From: Heracleum sosnowskyi
Lineage: Eukaryota; Streptophyta; Magnoliopsida; Apiales; Apiaceae
DNA length: 64,000 nucleotides
Reading direction: 5' to 3'
Assembly (NCBI GenBank): GCA_030848705.1
Contig: CM061239.1
Span: 84,674,363-84,738,362, forward strand
Shown here piece by piece: positions 36,401-45,568 of the stretch. A program made the position numbers and the translations under genes. Each line of letters opens with the position of its first letter. Positions within the stretch are counted from its first letter, which is position 1. Below the pieces are notes generated by a model that was not told where the DNA came from, made no database searches, and saw only the letters and a list, made by a program, of their open reading frames with translations.

Positions 36401-37332
36401 TAAGAAACACGAATATTAAATGTGAAAATATAGACAGCTTCTCTGCTTCATGTAGTACTGACTTTGTTGCCAATGGAGTAAGAGTCCACAAACGTAGAAG
36501 TCGATGGGATGAGCCAGAAGAGTCAAACCTTGGTACAGATGCTCCCCCACATAAAGAACCAAGGATTTATCTTGGATCTGTACAAGTTTCACATAAAAGC
36601 CCGCAACATGGGACGAGTGGAGTGCCATCTAACCAGGCTGCTATTATGAATGAGGAGAAGCTTACCAATCGATCTGTAAATCATTCCCTCCATCAGATGA
36701 CTACTAAACATCTAGATGATAACAAGCAGAACATGGATGAGGATGCACCTCCTGGGTTTTCTTCTCCTCATAAAGCTTCGTTCGTGTCCCCAACTGTTTC
36801 TTCAGATGCTTTAACTTTCCGCCAAGAGAAGTGCTTCTGCCCAGAGTACCCTTATGAAGTGGCAGTGGGTCATCCGCAGGAGAGATTTGTTTCAAGGTTT
36901 CCTGTTTCATTTGGGATTCCATTGCATGTGATGGAGCATCTTGGTGGACCAGTTGACACTGCTGAGAATTGGGTTGTAGCAGCCGGAATTCCTTTTCTCC
37001 CTTATCCACCACTACCTCCGTATCCCCATGAGAGGCGAGGGCCTACACCTGCTTTAAGTTCTATGATGATGAATTCTGCTTCAGTAATTGGGGAGGGTTT
37101 TCAAAATAATGGCACCTATCAGGCGGATCAAAGTACTATCAGCACATCTGCTGCACGCGCACCGGATTCGGAACTTTCTGCTCCCGTGACGCAGCAGAAT
37201 TTTCAACGAACAGGGGGTGCCTCTAATTGCTTGGATAGGAGATACTTCAGGCAGCAGAAGTGGAACAATGCAAAAACAAGGCCTTCCTGGGTCCGGGGTA
37301 GAGCTGGTAGGGGCAACTTTGGGAACTGTTAA
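18661..37332 (+). CDS. ASHH2: Histone H3K36 methyltransferase ASHH2 (SDG8/EFS) orthologue, 17 coding exons, 1642 aa
   Basis: Exons: 18661-20239, 20577-20775, 21790-21956, 22065-22144, 23713-23844, 23921-24037, 24328-24420, 24785-24862, 25189-25245, 25846-26719, 26803-26858, 27203-27282, 27366-27448, 27550-27629, 28459-28538, 29750-29795, 36205-37332. All introns are GT-AG, all phases join, and the total is 4929 nt. Domain order is a long disordered N-terminus, CW zinc finger (~566-615), AWS (~676-722), SET (~720-845) with NHSCEPN and FDYNY, post-SET Cys cluster, then a conserved C-terminal region with RDRWIP. This is the ASHH2 architecture; the Arabidopsis protein is about 1800 aa. The enzyme deposits H3K36me2/3 on transcribed genes in the nucleus, affecting flowering and branching; the CW finger reads H3K4 methylation. 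UTR ends are not determined. Confidence 0.93.
20577..20775 (+). CDS. ASHH2: ASHH2 exon 2: CW zinc finger (first part)
   Basis: Contains NAWVSCDKCYKWRRIPA, the Trp and first two Cys of a CW domain, ending in a split Trp codon (TG/G). The remaining CW ligands (Cys in TCKDN and DCSIPQEKSN) are in exon 3 (21790-21956). Acceptor TTGTAG, donor GTATGT. Confidence 0.9.
21446..21487. repeat. (TA)n microsatellite in ASHH2 intron 2
   Basis: About 42 bp of nearly pure TA inside the 1014-bp second intron. The intron otherwise holds no recognisable element; it is T-rich as expected for plant introns. Confidence 0.9.
21790..22144 (+). CDS. ASHH2: ASHH2 exons 3 and 4: end of CW domain and linker to AWS
   Basis: Exon 3 (21790-21956) completes the CW finger. 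Exon 4 (22065-22144) encodes the basic linker SKQSTWKLIRLNNFLHRARR ending at TIDE. Phase joins are 2, 1 and 0. The 108-bp intron between them is the second shortest in the gene. Confidence 0.88.
22996..23276. mobile_element. MITE in ASHH2 intron 4 (about 281 bp)
   Basis: GGTGCTTGTTTGGTTAAC at the left end and the near-exact reverse complement ending AACCAAACAAGCACC at the right end form an 18-bp terminal inverted repeat with one mismatch. The interior has further inverted segments. There is no coding capacity. The flanks do not show a convincing target duplication, so the superfamily (hAT or PIF/Harbinger) is open. Intron 4 (22145-23712) is otherwise featureless. Confidence 0.65.
23713..25245 (+). 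CDS. ASHH2: ASHH2 exons 5-9: AWS and most of the SET domain
   Basis: Five phase-0 exons. 23713-23844 encodes the AWS Cys cluster (MVCHCKAP, GCGNGCLNRMLNIEC, GTCPCGELC). 23921-24037 begins SET (GKKGYGLQLLEDIQEGQFLI). 24328-24420 is the helical insert ending FYFMTLNGSE. 24785-24862 carries the SAM-binding GRFINHSCEPNC. 25189-25245 is WMVNGEVCVGLFALKDIKK. All key catalytic-domain residues expected in SET2-type enzymes are present. Confidence 0.93.
25846..26719 (+). CDS. ASHH2: ASHH2 exon 10: end of SET, post-SET and acidic linker
   Basis: Begins GEEVTFDYNYVRVFGAAAKK, with the catalytic Tyr, then the post-SET zinc site KCVCGSSLCRGYIGG. An acidic, low-complexity linker of about 250 residues with Ser-rich stretches follows. 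The exon ends phase 1 at GAAGCAG/GTCTGC. Without splicing the frame stops 32 bases later at 26749-26751. Confidence 0.9.
26803..29795 (+). CDS. ASHH2: ASHH2 exons 11-16: conserved helical region after SET
   Basis: Six short exons (56, 80, 83, 80, 80 and 46 nt) encode VKLNELLDAEGGISKRK, then GYLKLLFLTAAS, then NRDLSMILDALLKTKSR, then GLQMLHNIMKRCRKEF and HKIPILRKLLK, then VLQYLAVREILTAEHI and FRESILSLTEHDDKQ. This helical block is conserved in ASHH2 proteins and resembles a TFIIS-N/IWS1-like helical fold; that fold assignment is inference. Exon 11 must begin at 26803 (TGCAG/TTCAG) to keep frame; the competing AG at 26807 would shift it. Confidence 0.88.
30429..30685 (+). mobile_element. SMART/TRIM-type miniature LTR retrotransposon, 257 bp, in ASHH2 intron 16
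   Basis: Two ~75-bp direct repeats: 30429-30504 and 30612-30685, both with GAATAATATATGATCCATCT at the start and GGTTACTYAACA at the end. Directly after the first is TGGTATCAGAGC (30505-30516), the standard primer binding site complementary to initiator tRNA-Met. Directly before the second is the purine run GATCGAGGGGGAG. All cis parts of an LTR retrotransposon are therefore present in 257 bp, with no coding. This matches the SMART class of very small LTR elements that sit in or near plant genes. A target duplication was not clear. Confidence 0.85.
31645..32304 (-). pseudogene. RPA1-like single-strand-binding protein remnant in Helitron E1
   Basis: Minus strand, three exons: 32304-32164 (starts MAYTMLDALNDNNYTRMIRV, with RVCRMWESVNPNTEELISLD), 32079-31806 (ATIPKILVSRFKNLLQEDSV, KLLFIRI) and 31700-31645 (DVVGCFTYLNDIEVVKGG then TGA). 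The splice sites fit GT-AG. The sequence resembles the first OB-fold of plant RPA70/DUF223 proteins, which plant Helitrons are known to encode next to RepHel. A TAA in exon 2 at about 31892-31894, where the other copy has Glu, kills it. Truncated relative to true RPA. Confidence 0.7.
32450..33090. repeat. minisatellite inside Helitron E1
   Basis: A 31-bp unit beginning GAAAGTTCTATCAAGTTTGA and ending in AATAATAAAA alternates with a longer unit containing CCTACAAATTCGAAAATAAT and AAGGAAGTTGTAATTTTCTA. The same repeat fills the 46.5-47.7 kb element. The minus-strand ORF it generates (32702-33091) is only repeat translation. Confidence 0.85.
33244..36127 (-). mobile_element. further Helitron fragments of the RPA family in ASHH2 intron 16
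   Basis: 33244-34000 resembles the copy at 47887 but lacks its 3' end; it finishes with the 5'-type sequence CCCCGTCTTCTCCTTGCAAG. Hairpin-type 3' ends recur at about 34053 (GCCGCGCTTCGCGGCGGG) and 35031 (CCGTGCTTCGCGGCGGCG). The last 5' end is at 36127 (CCTCCTTTATATATATATAT then TGA, then T). That boundary is 77 bp upstream of the exon 17 acceptor dinucleotide. No coding sequence seen. Confidence 0.6.
36205..37332 (+). CDS. ASHH2: ASHH2 exon 17: C-terminal exon
   Basis: After a 6.4-kb intron, the acceptor TGCGCAACAG at 36195-36204 opens 375 codons. They encode ITRNFRDRWIPRPIRKN (conserved basic box), KRRSRWDEPEESN, EDAPPGFSSP, VSFGIPLHVMEHLGG, a Pro-rich PFLPYPPLPPYPHERRGP, and YFRQQKWNN with an RGRAGRGNFGNC end. 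The order matches the ASHH2 C-terminus. Stop TAA at 37330-37332. Confidence 0.9.
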   Translation, partial: VHQITRNFRDRWIPRPIRKNSYMDRDTGKLDFQRGASSCNRLSALQRQSSDSGGRKPESNECIKQLRNTNIKCENIDSFSASCSTDFVANGVRVHKRRSRWDEPEESNLGTDAPPHKEPRIYLGSVQVSHKSPQHGTSGVPSNQAAIMNEEKLTNRSVNHSLHQMTTKHLDDNKQNMDEDAPPGFSSPHKASFVSPTVSSDALTFRQEKCFCPEYPYEVAVGHPQERFVSRFPVSFGIPLHVMEHLGGPVDTAENWVVAAGIPFLPYPPLPPYPHERRGPTPALSSMMMNSASVIGEGFQNNGTYQADQSTISTSAARAPDSELSAPVTQQNFQRTGGASNCLDRRYFRQQKWNNAKTRPSWVRGRAGRGNFGNC

Positions 37333-38310
37333 AGAAATGGGATCAATTGTATAGGCATAGGCAGCGGAGCAAACAAGCTGAAAAGTCCATCTAGCTCAGA
37401 ACAGATACATATGGGAGTAGGGCGTTGTCGGAATATGTTTTAGCAACAACATATCTGCAGCACCATAATTTGCATTCAACTTTCGAAAACTCTAGATATA
37501 CCCTCTCTACTTTTCGTTTGTATTTCCTATTCTTTATTTATTATTCAAACCGGATCTATGGAACAATGCAGTACTGCCTTGAGTCCCAATGTTTTATAGG
37601 TTGAGAGAGAATTATTCCAAATTATGTTGTTTCATGGGCTGGACATTCATACCTGATACCTCAAAAGAGGTAAGCAATCTGTTGTATTTTCATATAAAAA
37701 AATAATTTTTTTAATAAGATATTGTCAATCTTTCATCATTCATCATCTTTTTTCTGTTTTATTTTTTCATTATTTATTTTTTCAATGACACTCAGGCACG
37801 CACACACACAAGTAGGCACACGCACACACACAGAAGTAGGCACACACACACACACATACATATCAACAAACTTCATGATGGAGATATTATCTCAAAAAGG
37901 TTTCTTACAGTGATGCCAGGGCTTAAGGGCATCAAAAACTGTTTGAACTTTTAAATAACCGATAAGATCTATTCATGAGTTAGCGGACATTGTAGTGGAT
38001 TCTGAATATCAGATGATGGATACTTCAGAATTTTTCTTTTTCTTTTTCTTTTTTTGCTTCTGCTGTATCAATTTTTGTCAATACTGGAATGTAGAAATTG
38101 GACCTTTGGAGAAAGTTGATGCTGAGGTTCTTGAGTTTTTCATTAATATATAGATATATATTCCAGTGGTGTGCTTTGGTGTATGGAAATATGAAATAGT
38201 TGTGCATTTTTCAAGTCTTTTTTCCCCGTGAAGTAAATGGCTGTAATATATATTTTCCTTTAGTGCAAGTCATAAGTATGACATTGTGTTATATATAGAA
38301 AGTAGAATAG
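37333..38310 (+). other. ASHH2 3' UTR and downstream spacer
   Basis: The probable 3' UTR runs from 37333; no unambiguous poly(A) signal was chosen. A CA-rich microsatellite (37797-37860) and CT/T-rich runs (38031-38055) follow. Short stretches near 37976-38035 and 38096-38140 look weakly coding in the plus frame but lack good splice sites. No gene supported here. Confidence 0.5.
37797..37860. repeat. CA-rich microsatellite
   Basis: CACACACA tracts interrupted by AAGTAGG, in three blocks. It generates a spurious ORF at 37722-37913. Confidence 0.85.
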
Positions 38311-38568
38311 GATTGACATTCTGCTGCGTGTTTCTGGATATGAACTCATAAGAGTTGTGGAGTGCTACACCATTAAGAGGTTTCATTCTAAATCAGATTC
38401 ATTTCCGTCATTTCTCGAACCGCCATCTTCAAACCTTTATGTAAGTCGTTCTGTACTTGTTAGTGTATCCGTTTTGCTTATCTGTATTTATATTATACTG
38501 GTGGACTGTATTTATATTTGCTTATCGAGTTGATCTTCTGTTTTACAACAGAGGATATATGAATCAAA

Positions 38569-38601
<33 letters not shown>

Positions 38602-39715
38602 GTCAAAGATAAAGCAGATTTTAGTTTTAAGATTTGTGGTTTTGTTTTATGATCTTGGGTTGATATTGTTAAAGTTAGGTAGTGGTCCTTTTTGTTGTTT
38701 TGGAATGTTGGTATTTAGAAGTTAAGATCTGCATTGTGAGAAAAATATATGACCTCAGGCTAGGTCATGTGGATCCAGGAAAAGAAAAAAGAAAAAGTTA
38801 TCGACTTATTTCAGAAATCCGGACTTCAGTTTTTTACCAATTCATTGGAATCTTGTTGCCAGTGACTCGAACGTGTTGCTTGATTAGAAGCTGAAGCATT
38901 CTACATCTTATTTATGGATTATGATGTTGCCTTTTTTCCCTCAAACTAAAACATAATGTTTACATTGTGGACCTGCTCTAAATATATTTTATGTCGCAAA
39001 TGAGTGAAGCAGACGATTTGTTGCCATATTACTGCCGATATCCAGCATAATCCTAGTTTTCTTTATGTAATCAATACTGATTACTGCATATTTGATAAAT
39101 TTGTGCTAGGTACCTGATTCTGAGTGCCCGAATATCGCATTCTGCTACAATGCAAGAAAGGTACCTTATAATTTGAACCTGAAAATTGAACACATTCAGC
39201 TGTGCAGATTCGCTGTTGCTAATAATACATCTCTACATGATATTTGTGCATATTGTGAAGTCACATGCTTGCTTTTATGCGTTTTTAGTACTAGTTGTTT
39301 CTGTTTATTGGCTTTGCCTTCTATTGGCTTTTAGATAAGCACTTGGGTTGTCTTATTTATGTAAATAATTATTGTATACTGGAAAAGTTTAATTGATGAT
39401 GTGAACCTTGGGAAAAAATTTACTACATGTTGCAAATATAATATTTTTTATCATTGAAATTACTTCAACAAAAAAAGGTAAAATAAATAAGCAACTTTTA
39501 AAAAAAAATCAACTAAAATATTACTTGTAGTCAAATAAATTATTTTTTGAGAACCGATCATTGCCACTTTAGACTTCACGAAACTTTAGGAAAAGTTGGT
39601 GCAAGGCTTGCCTGAGCACTTCATTGCAAAGTCAGAGAGAAGAGAACGGATAATGAGCATCAGACAACTGAGGCTGAGGAAAGCTCTTGCTACCAGTTTT
39701 AAATACAGTTGTTGA
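38311..39715 (+). CDS. possible 3' exons of an unrecognised gene or pseudogene
   Basis: Three coding-looking blocks with fitting splice sites and phases. 38311-38440 encodes IDILLRVSGYELIRVVECYT and SFPSFLEPPSSNLY, then GTAAGT. 39110-39160 is exactly 17 codons, VPDSECPNIAFCYNARK, bounded by CTAG and GTACCT. 39590-39715 encodes EKLVQGLPEHFIAKSERRER and IMSIRQLRLRKALATSFKYS, ending TGA. All three join in phase 0. Just past the TGA, another frame reads VVDGPSSDEVLVHHHLAAPS, hinting at a frame break. I do not recognise the family. Upstream exons were not found, so it may be a decayed copy or a gene with exons I missed. Confidence 0.4.
38574..38601. repeat. poly(T) tract (28 bp)
   Basis: Uninterrupted T run between two of the candidate exons. 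It could be a retroposed poly(A) tail on the other strand, but no flanking duplication was seen. Confidence 0.9.
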
Positions 39716-40285
39716 TGGACCTTCCTCGGACGAGGTTTTAGTGCATCATCATCTGGCGGCACCATCCTCTTTAAAGGAGATATATTAAAACTCTGACATC
39801 TACTGTAAAACCTGAATAACAATGACAAAGAACCTTCCCCTGACTTTTGACGGAATAAGCAGAACATCACCTACAATCCACGGGAAGATCAGTTAACTTG
39901 AGCTAAAAACCTCAATCCTAAGGGAAGCTGGCCAAACTTCATTCATGGAAGAGTACTACTTCAAGTAAGCTTATCTACCTGGCATGATGCAGTGATGTAT
40001 CAGCTGACTACTGACCCAATATTCCTCACCTAAAAGTACAGCATAAAAATCACCAGAAATTACTCATCTTATGTACAATACCAGAAATTACTCATCTGGA
40101 AATCATGAAATCTTCGAATAGAGCAGAACCTCTATCTTAGTCCGCTATGAGTTTTACATTACAGAAACAATCTTTAGAACTTGGTCCAAGTGTTAACTTA
40201 TTAATTAAACGATTGTAGTTAGGGAAGCTGCGTTAAGGTAATGTAGAGATACTCAAGTTGGCGAGACTACAAGTTTGTACCTCAG

Positions 40286-40367
40286 TGGGTCACCAGAATG
40301 TGACACCGATGATGCTGTAGAAGTTGACGCATCTGAAGGGAGAAGGCATTCACAAACAAATTTTTAA
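40286..40367 (+). CDS. possible last exon of the unrecognised gene
   Basis: After CCTCAG at 40285 the sequence reads GSPECDTDDAVEVDASEGRR then HSQTNF and TAA at 40365-40367, an acidic tail typical of a protein C-terminus. The phase requires two bases from an upstream exon. The link to 38311-39715 is a guess. Confidence 0.25.
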
Positions 40368-41150
40368 AAGCCTCGTAAACCTTGCGCAACTGGACATCAC
40401 TGAGCACAACATCTTAGTACATGACTATTTGCAGGACAGGTGGATCTGTTCATCACTAATCTCATTTTCTCTTTTAGTGTTAGCAATAGCTTTAGAACGC
40501 TATCAAAATGTGACTGTGTTGCGCTTATTTGTTTTTAGTTTTCGAGTGGTAAAATGTACTTGGTGTAATGTCGTCCATGTTTGTGCTCTGTGTCAGTCAC
40601 TCTTTTCAGATTCATAGTCCTGTCGATTAATAATTGTTAAACAATAAATGATCGTGAGGTTAATTTTTAATTTTCTTTACTACTAGATTAATTGTTTCAG
40701 ATTTATGGTATATATTTAGGTCTTTATTTTTTAGCTCATTTTAATTGGAATAATGATCCTTAGGAACACGGTATATTTAAATAAGAGAAAAATGGAGGCC
40801 TGAAGATGACCTCAGTAACTCACATGACCTCTTCCCATACATATTTAATGACATTTCTGTAAATATTATAAACTTATCCTGAATTTACAAATCTGCTCTT
40901 TTATATTTGTATGGTGAAGTTGTTATGCAGAGCCTGAAAAATGTGTAAATTTATAACAGTGCATGAACTGTAATTCTAGTAAAAGGAGCCCAAGTTAGCT
41001 TGGCTCAGGAAAACCATTCACTCTTTCAACAAGACAAAATACCTTATCCCAAAAACCAGAGGATAATAAATTATGTGGTTCTGTTACCATACAATTTCAA
41101 GTAGAATAGAAGCAAAGTATGCAAGACAAAAATAAGTTGAATATTGAAGG
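40368..41150. other. spacer upstream of ndhM
   Basis: AT-rich, with no repeats or coding sequence that I can support. The ndhM promoter and 5' UTR must lie here; no clear TATA box was assigned. Confidence 0.5.
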
Positions 41151-42189
41151 GTGTCCATAATTTTAGCAATGGCAGCAACCTCCTTAAACATGGCTTCAAC
41201 AATATTTTCTACACTAGGTTGGACACCAATGAAACAAAGGCTGAGAAACCGAATTTTTTTGTCAGTGTCAGGCCAACAAGAAGCTCAAGTGGAGGAACAA
41301 GTGGAAGCGGAAAAAGTTGTTAAGCCAATGACCAAACCAAGACCAGTTGAACCTCAAATAAATGTAGAGAGCAAGAACATGGGGAGGGAATATGGAGGGC
41401 AGTGGCTCAGTAGTGTTACTCGACATGTCCGAATTTATGCTGCTTATATTGATCCAGAAACATGGGCATTTGATCAAACTCAAATGGATAAACTCACCTT
41501 GATGTTAGATCCAACAGATGAGTTTGTGTGGACTGAAGACACTTGTTACAAGGTTTACTCAAAGTTTCAAGAGCTGGTTGATCACTATGAGGTAATACAA
41601 TCTTTTCGTAATGACTTTATGTATACTCTGAATTCTAGAGCTTAGCATAGTTTTGTCTTTTAAATAAATGAGTTATCAGGATTCGTTGATAGCCTAGTTA
41701 GATTCCTTCTCCCTTCCCTACTCTAGGAGTTGATAATAATATCTTTTAGTCACTTGAAGGGCTGAGGTTCTTATGATATCCAATTAACGTATTCTTTCAG
41801 TTGAAAAACAATAATGTAAAGAAGGCATTGAGAACAAGAGTGAACATATCCAATCTGTAATGTTTGCTGGAAAAGATTTAAAGTACAATTCTGTAACATG
41901 ACAAAAAATTCAGAAACTGAGAGCTAAAGTGCAAAGAAACAAGATTTTAAGATCCCTGTTAAGTGTGATATTTTCTTATGTCAGTTTGAGAAACTAACTT
42001 GGTATGTGGAATCAGGGAGCACCTTTGACAGAATACACACTTCGTCTGATCGGCTCAGATTTAGAGCACTACATACGAAAGCTGCTTTACGATGGTGAAA
42101 TACAATACAATATGAATGCAAGGGTTCTCAACTTCAGCATGGGCAAACCTCGAGTGGGATTCAACTACAAGGGTGATGAACAAGTGTAA
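41151..42189 (+). CDS. ndhM: NdhM, chloroplast NADH dehydrogenase-like complex subunit M
   Basis: Two exons, 41151-41591 and 42016-42189, joined in phase 0 (GAG/GTAATA, AATCAG/GGAGCA). Start at 41151 gives 204 aa; the in-frame ATG at 41169 (MAATSLNMASTIF) gives 198 aa and a more typical transit peptide, so I favour 41169. The mature core contains GGQWLSSVTRHVRIYAAYID, FDQTQMDKLTLMLDP, EGAPLTEYTLRLIGSDLEHY and NARVLNFSMGKPRVGF, highly typical of NdhM. NdhM belongs to subcomplex A of the thylakoid NDH complex, which passes electrons from ferredoxin to plastoquinone for cyclic electron flow around photosystem I. Length and intron position are ordinary. Confidence 0.93.
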
Positions 42190-43464
42190 GGATGTAAAAT
42201 GGCATGTTCTGACTAAATACTCAACTCTGTATATACAGAAACCTTATAAAAGGAATAGGAGTCTCATTTTTATAGCATGCTGTTTTCAAGTCTAAAGTTT
42301 CATAATGAATTGCCTGCGAGAAGTCGAATCATACACAGATTAAGTTCTACAAAAAATTTCATAATATTTATCAAACAAAGACTGTGTTGTGGTTTGTAGA
42401 AGTTATCTCCAGAGTCAGAGAGCAGTGGGAATCTTCAAGTGAGGTGTAGCAAGTATTACCAATCCCCAAGTAAATCAACAAACACCTTATTGATTTAATT
42501 AGTTTAAAAAAATTTCAAAAAATAATGTGACATCTTATTTAAGGGTTAATGATTACTAAAGTGAGCTACTAAATTTTTTTTTAAAAATAATGTGACGTCT
42601 TATTTAAATATATATCGATGATATATACACAATATTTGAAAATAAAACCGTTACCCTTGTTGATATGGCAAAAAAACAGATGTTACCCTACAATTGGATG
42701 CCACATTATATAATTTTAAACACATCAACATTTTCTAGGACAATTAATGAAGTATATCTTCATATAATTTTAAACACATCAACATTTCCTAGGACAATTA
42801 ATGAAGTATATCTGTAGTTGAATAATCTTATTGATGTCGTTTTCAAATCAGTGATCAACGTGATACATTAATCTCACTCCTCATATTTAAGATGTAGAAT
42901 CGAATCCAAATTTAGTTGGATAACAAGAGATAAATCCTTATTAATTGAGATATCTCATCACGCTCAACAATTATATTCGAATAAACCAAGTCCTTGAACA
43001 ATTGTATTGCCATGTGATCTGTTGACCATAAGAATCACAAGTACATTCATGTCTTCACGTAAGTACCTAACTCAAAAAACCTAAGATTCATTTGTGTAAT
43101 CGAACATGTAATATTGTTGCTAATCATTTGTGTAACATGTAATTAATGAAACTAAACATGATATAAACTTGACATTTTACATTTAAAAAAAAACTTGTAA
43201 TTTTATAAGCTAGGTAAGAAAAACTTGCATTGACGATTGACGGACGAAACAAAACGAGACCGAATATTTAGTATTTACATTTATACTAAACAAACGATCT
43301 TTAATCTGAACTCAAGTAAACGACGCTATTAGCACAGAATATGGCACGTGCACTCTCATCAACTTGACCTGTCTCCTGTCGCAAGTGCCCCAAATTGATA
43401 ATTCAACGAAAAAGAAACCCGAAAAACAAGAAAAGAGGAGCCCACAAAAGGAAAAAAGAAACAT
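42190..43464. other. spacer between ndhM and the NAC gene (3' ends converge)
   Basis: The two genes point toward each other, so this holds both 3' UTRs. It contains a 53-bp tandem duplication (42707-42813) and a G-box-like GGCACGTGCAC near 43343. Otherwise AT-rich; no gene seen. Confidence 0.6.
42707..42813. repeat. 53-bp tandem duplication
   Basis: Two adjacent copies of a unit starting TATAATTTTAAACACATCAA and ending GAAGTATATCT; they differ at very few positions (CATTTTC versus CATTTCC). Confidence 0.85.
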
Positions 43465-44476
43465 TCAAAGCGATCTCTGCAGATACATGAACACGTCTTG
43501 CCACTGTGCCATTTCGTAATTCACGGTCGTGGATTGCGGCTGCTGATATAAGAAAGGCGCAGTGTTGTTCTCCGCCAGGTAATTTTGTTGATATTCAAGG
43601 CTAGTACTGTTTTCCCATTCTAGCTTTGGTTGGCTTTGTACTTCACGTAACTCCGGTGACATCACTACTTGCTCCGAGCAGCTTGAATCTGTGTGAAGCT
43701 TCGGGACCGAATCGGATGTGTCGAGATACGCCATGTCGGAGGTTGAAGATACAAATTTTGATTTGTTTTGTGGAGTCTCGGTGGGTTTCATGGTGTGCTT
43801 CTCTAAGCTGCCTTTCTTGTTGTAAATTCGGCATAGAACCCAGTCGTCCAGCTGCACCAAAAGTTGAAATTTAAATCAAGTGATTCGGATACTTAATTCA
43901 AAATGGGCAAATTAAAAGTCTAGTTGTAAATTAAATTACCCTGGAGCTGCGATTTTTGTTTCGAGCGGATCGATCCACATCAGCGAGCCTGTACTCATGC
44001 ATGATCCAGTTAGTTTTCTGGCCTCTAGGTGCTTTCCCGGCATAAAACACAAGTGCTTTCTTAATTCCCACCGTCTTGGGCTTTCCAATCGCCTTATCCG
44101 CCCCTGTAGCCTTCCAGTACCCTGTCCCCGCTGCCCGATTTGGCCTCGAACCGTTGGGGTACTTCCGCTCTCGTGGCGAGAAAAAATACCATTCCTTCTC
44201 TCCATACAAAGCCAAACCTAGACAAATCCCAACAAAATTCAATTAGTATATATATATATATCAGACACGAAATTGACACGTTTACGAACAAAAAAAAAGA
44301 CTTGACTTACCAGGAAGATCCCAGGGATCGTGTTTGTAAAGATCAAGTTCTTTAATGATAGGAGCACCAATCTGTTGAGAAGCACATTTCCGGCATAAAT
44401 AGTGCATAACAAGCTCATCATCAGTCGGATGAAATCTAAAACCAGGCGGCAGTTGTAAATCCCCTGCCCCCGCCAT
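43465..44476 (-). CDS. NAC002: ATAF1-type NAC transcription factor (276 aa)
   Basis: Minus strand, three exons: 44476-44311, 44217-43940 and 43851-43465, with phases 1 then 0, the classic NAC layout. The NAC domain (residues 7-156) shows LQLPPGFRFHPTDDELVMHY, DLPGLALYGEKEWYFFSPRE, RPNRAAGTGYWKATGADK, KKALVFYAGKAPRGQKTNW, IMHEYRLADVD and LDDWVLCRIYNKKG. The C-terminal half has LDTSDSVPKLHTDSSCSEQV and ends WQDVFMYLQRSL, characteristic of ATAF1/NAC002. The factor binds CACG-containing DNA as a dimer in the nucleus and in Arabidopsis mediates ABA, drought and senescence responses. The gene symbol is by resemblance; ATAF paralogues (NAC032, NAC102) are close alternatives. Confidence 0.9.
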
Positions 44477-44810
44477 TCTATGTTATAAAATATTATTTAT
44501 TTTTTTATTTCTCCAAATACAAAGAGATATAATATATGTCAAGTATGGGTCTGAAACTTAAGTCGAAAAACAAGGTGTGGAATATATAGGAAGATGCGGG
44601 ACACGTGGCGAGTGAGTGAGAGACGAGAGAGGCGGACACGTGTCGAGATAATAAGTTAGGCGCCCACAAAGCTAGAGTCTGATTTTGTCACTGCTTACGT
44701 TTTTTAGTTAGGGGGTGGGGGGTGTGTGTGTTAATATTTTATTCATTTTCGGTTGTCAAGTTAACACGTCGACGGTCCACGCTTGCTTACGTGGACGTCA
44801 TGATGTCTTC
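44477..44810 (-). promoter_or_regulatory. NAC gene promoter with ACGT-core (ABRE/G-box) elements
   Basis: Upstream of the minus-strand start codon: ACACGTGGC (44601-44609) and the palindrome GACACGTGTC (44635-44644), about 125 and 160 bp from the ATG. A TTACGTGGACGTCATGATG cluster lies near 44788-44806. ACACGTGGC is a textbook ABRE bound by bZIP AREB/ABF factors, and TGACGTCC is an as-1-like core. This fits ABA/stress control known for ATAF1-type genes. No TATA box was fixed. Confidence 0.65.
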
Positions 44811-45194
44811 ATCTACAGACTCTGGAGACTACACTTTCAAGCCGCCTTCCCCCGATCTACCTTCTCCTGTCCATTTTTTCTCCAAGATGTCTTACGTGTT
44901 CAAACTTTTAATTTACATTTTCCCTTACCTTTTTAATTATTCCATGAGATATTTTCCAATTTTCTTTTGGATTTCACAGCTCAATATATTAACGGCTTGT
45001 TTGCCTTCCAAACATTTTGAAATTAAGTATCGGTTTTCTTCATTACAACCCTCCCCAAACATGGTATTTGCTTCAGAAAACAATAATTTACAACTTATAT
45101 TTTAAATTTTCAATGTATGAGTTTTTGATATTCTACACGGTAGAAATATGAGGAATCAGTTTTATTTATATTCTTTTCATCTTTTTTAAAGTAA
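44811..45194. other. spacer between NAC promoter and Helitron array
   Basis: Single-copy-looking, T-rich sequence with no supported gene; the ORFs here are short and lack features. It ends at the A/T target of the next Helitron. Confidence 0.5.
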
Positions 45195-45568
45195 CTAGGT
45201 TATTAAGCCGCGCTTCGCAACGACATTAGAATATATTTGTTAAGAAAAAGAATATTAGAATAAAATTTGTGAAATAAATATCTACAAAATTATATAAATT
45301 ATCAAATTAAATATATTCTATAAAATTTGCATTTGGGTACGTAATATTATAAATTATTTACATATTTCTTTTCTTTATATAGTTTGATTTTTTATTTTCT
45401 TGGACCGATACAATTGCCATATATATATATAATTATATTGATAAAAATCAATATAACCATATTATATTACTTATATTTATATAGTATTATTAGAAAAGAT
45501 AATATTAGAACATGATATTTTGAATTTTAACTTATATAATAGTATTACTTATATATTACTCTAATATA

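Noticed and set aside
37722..37913. ORF with HTHTQVGT-type repeats
   Set aside because: Caused by the CA microsatellite; no gene context.
41151..41168. First in-frame ATG as the true ndhM start
   Set aside because: The ATG at 41169 gives a more typical chloroplast transit peptide start (MAATS); both are kept as possible in the feature, with preference for 41169.
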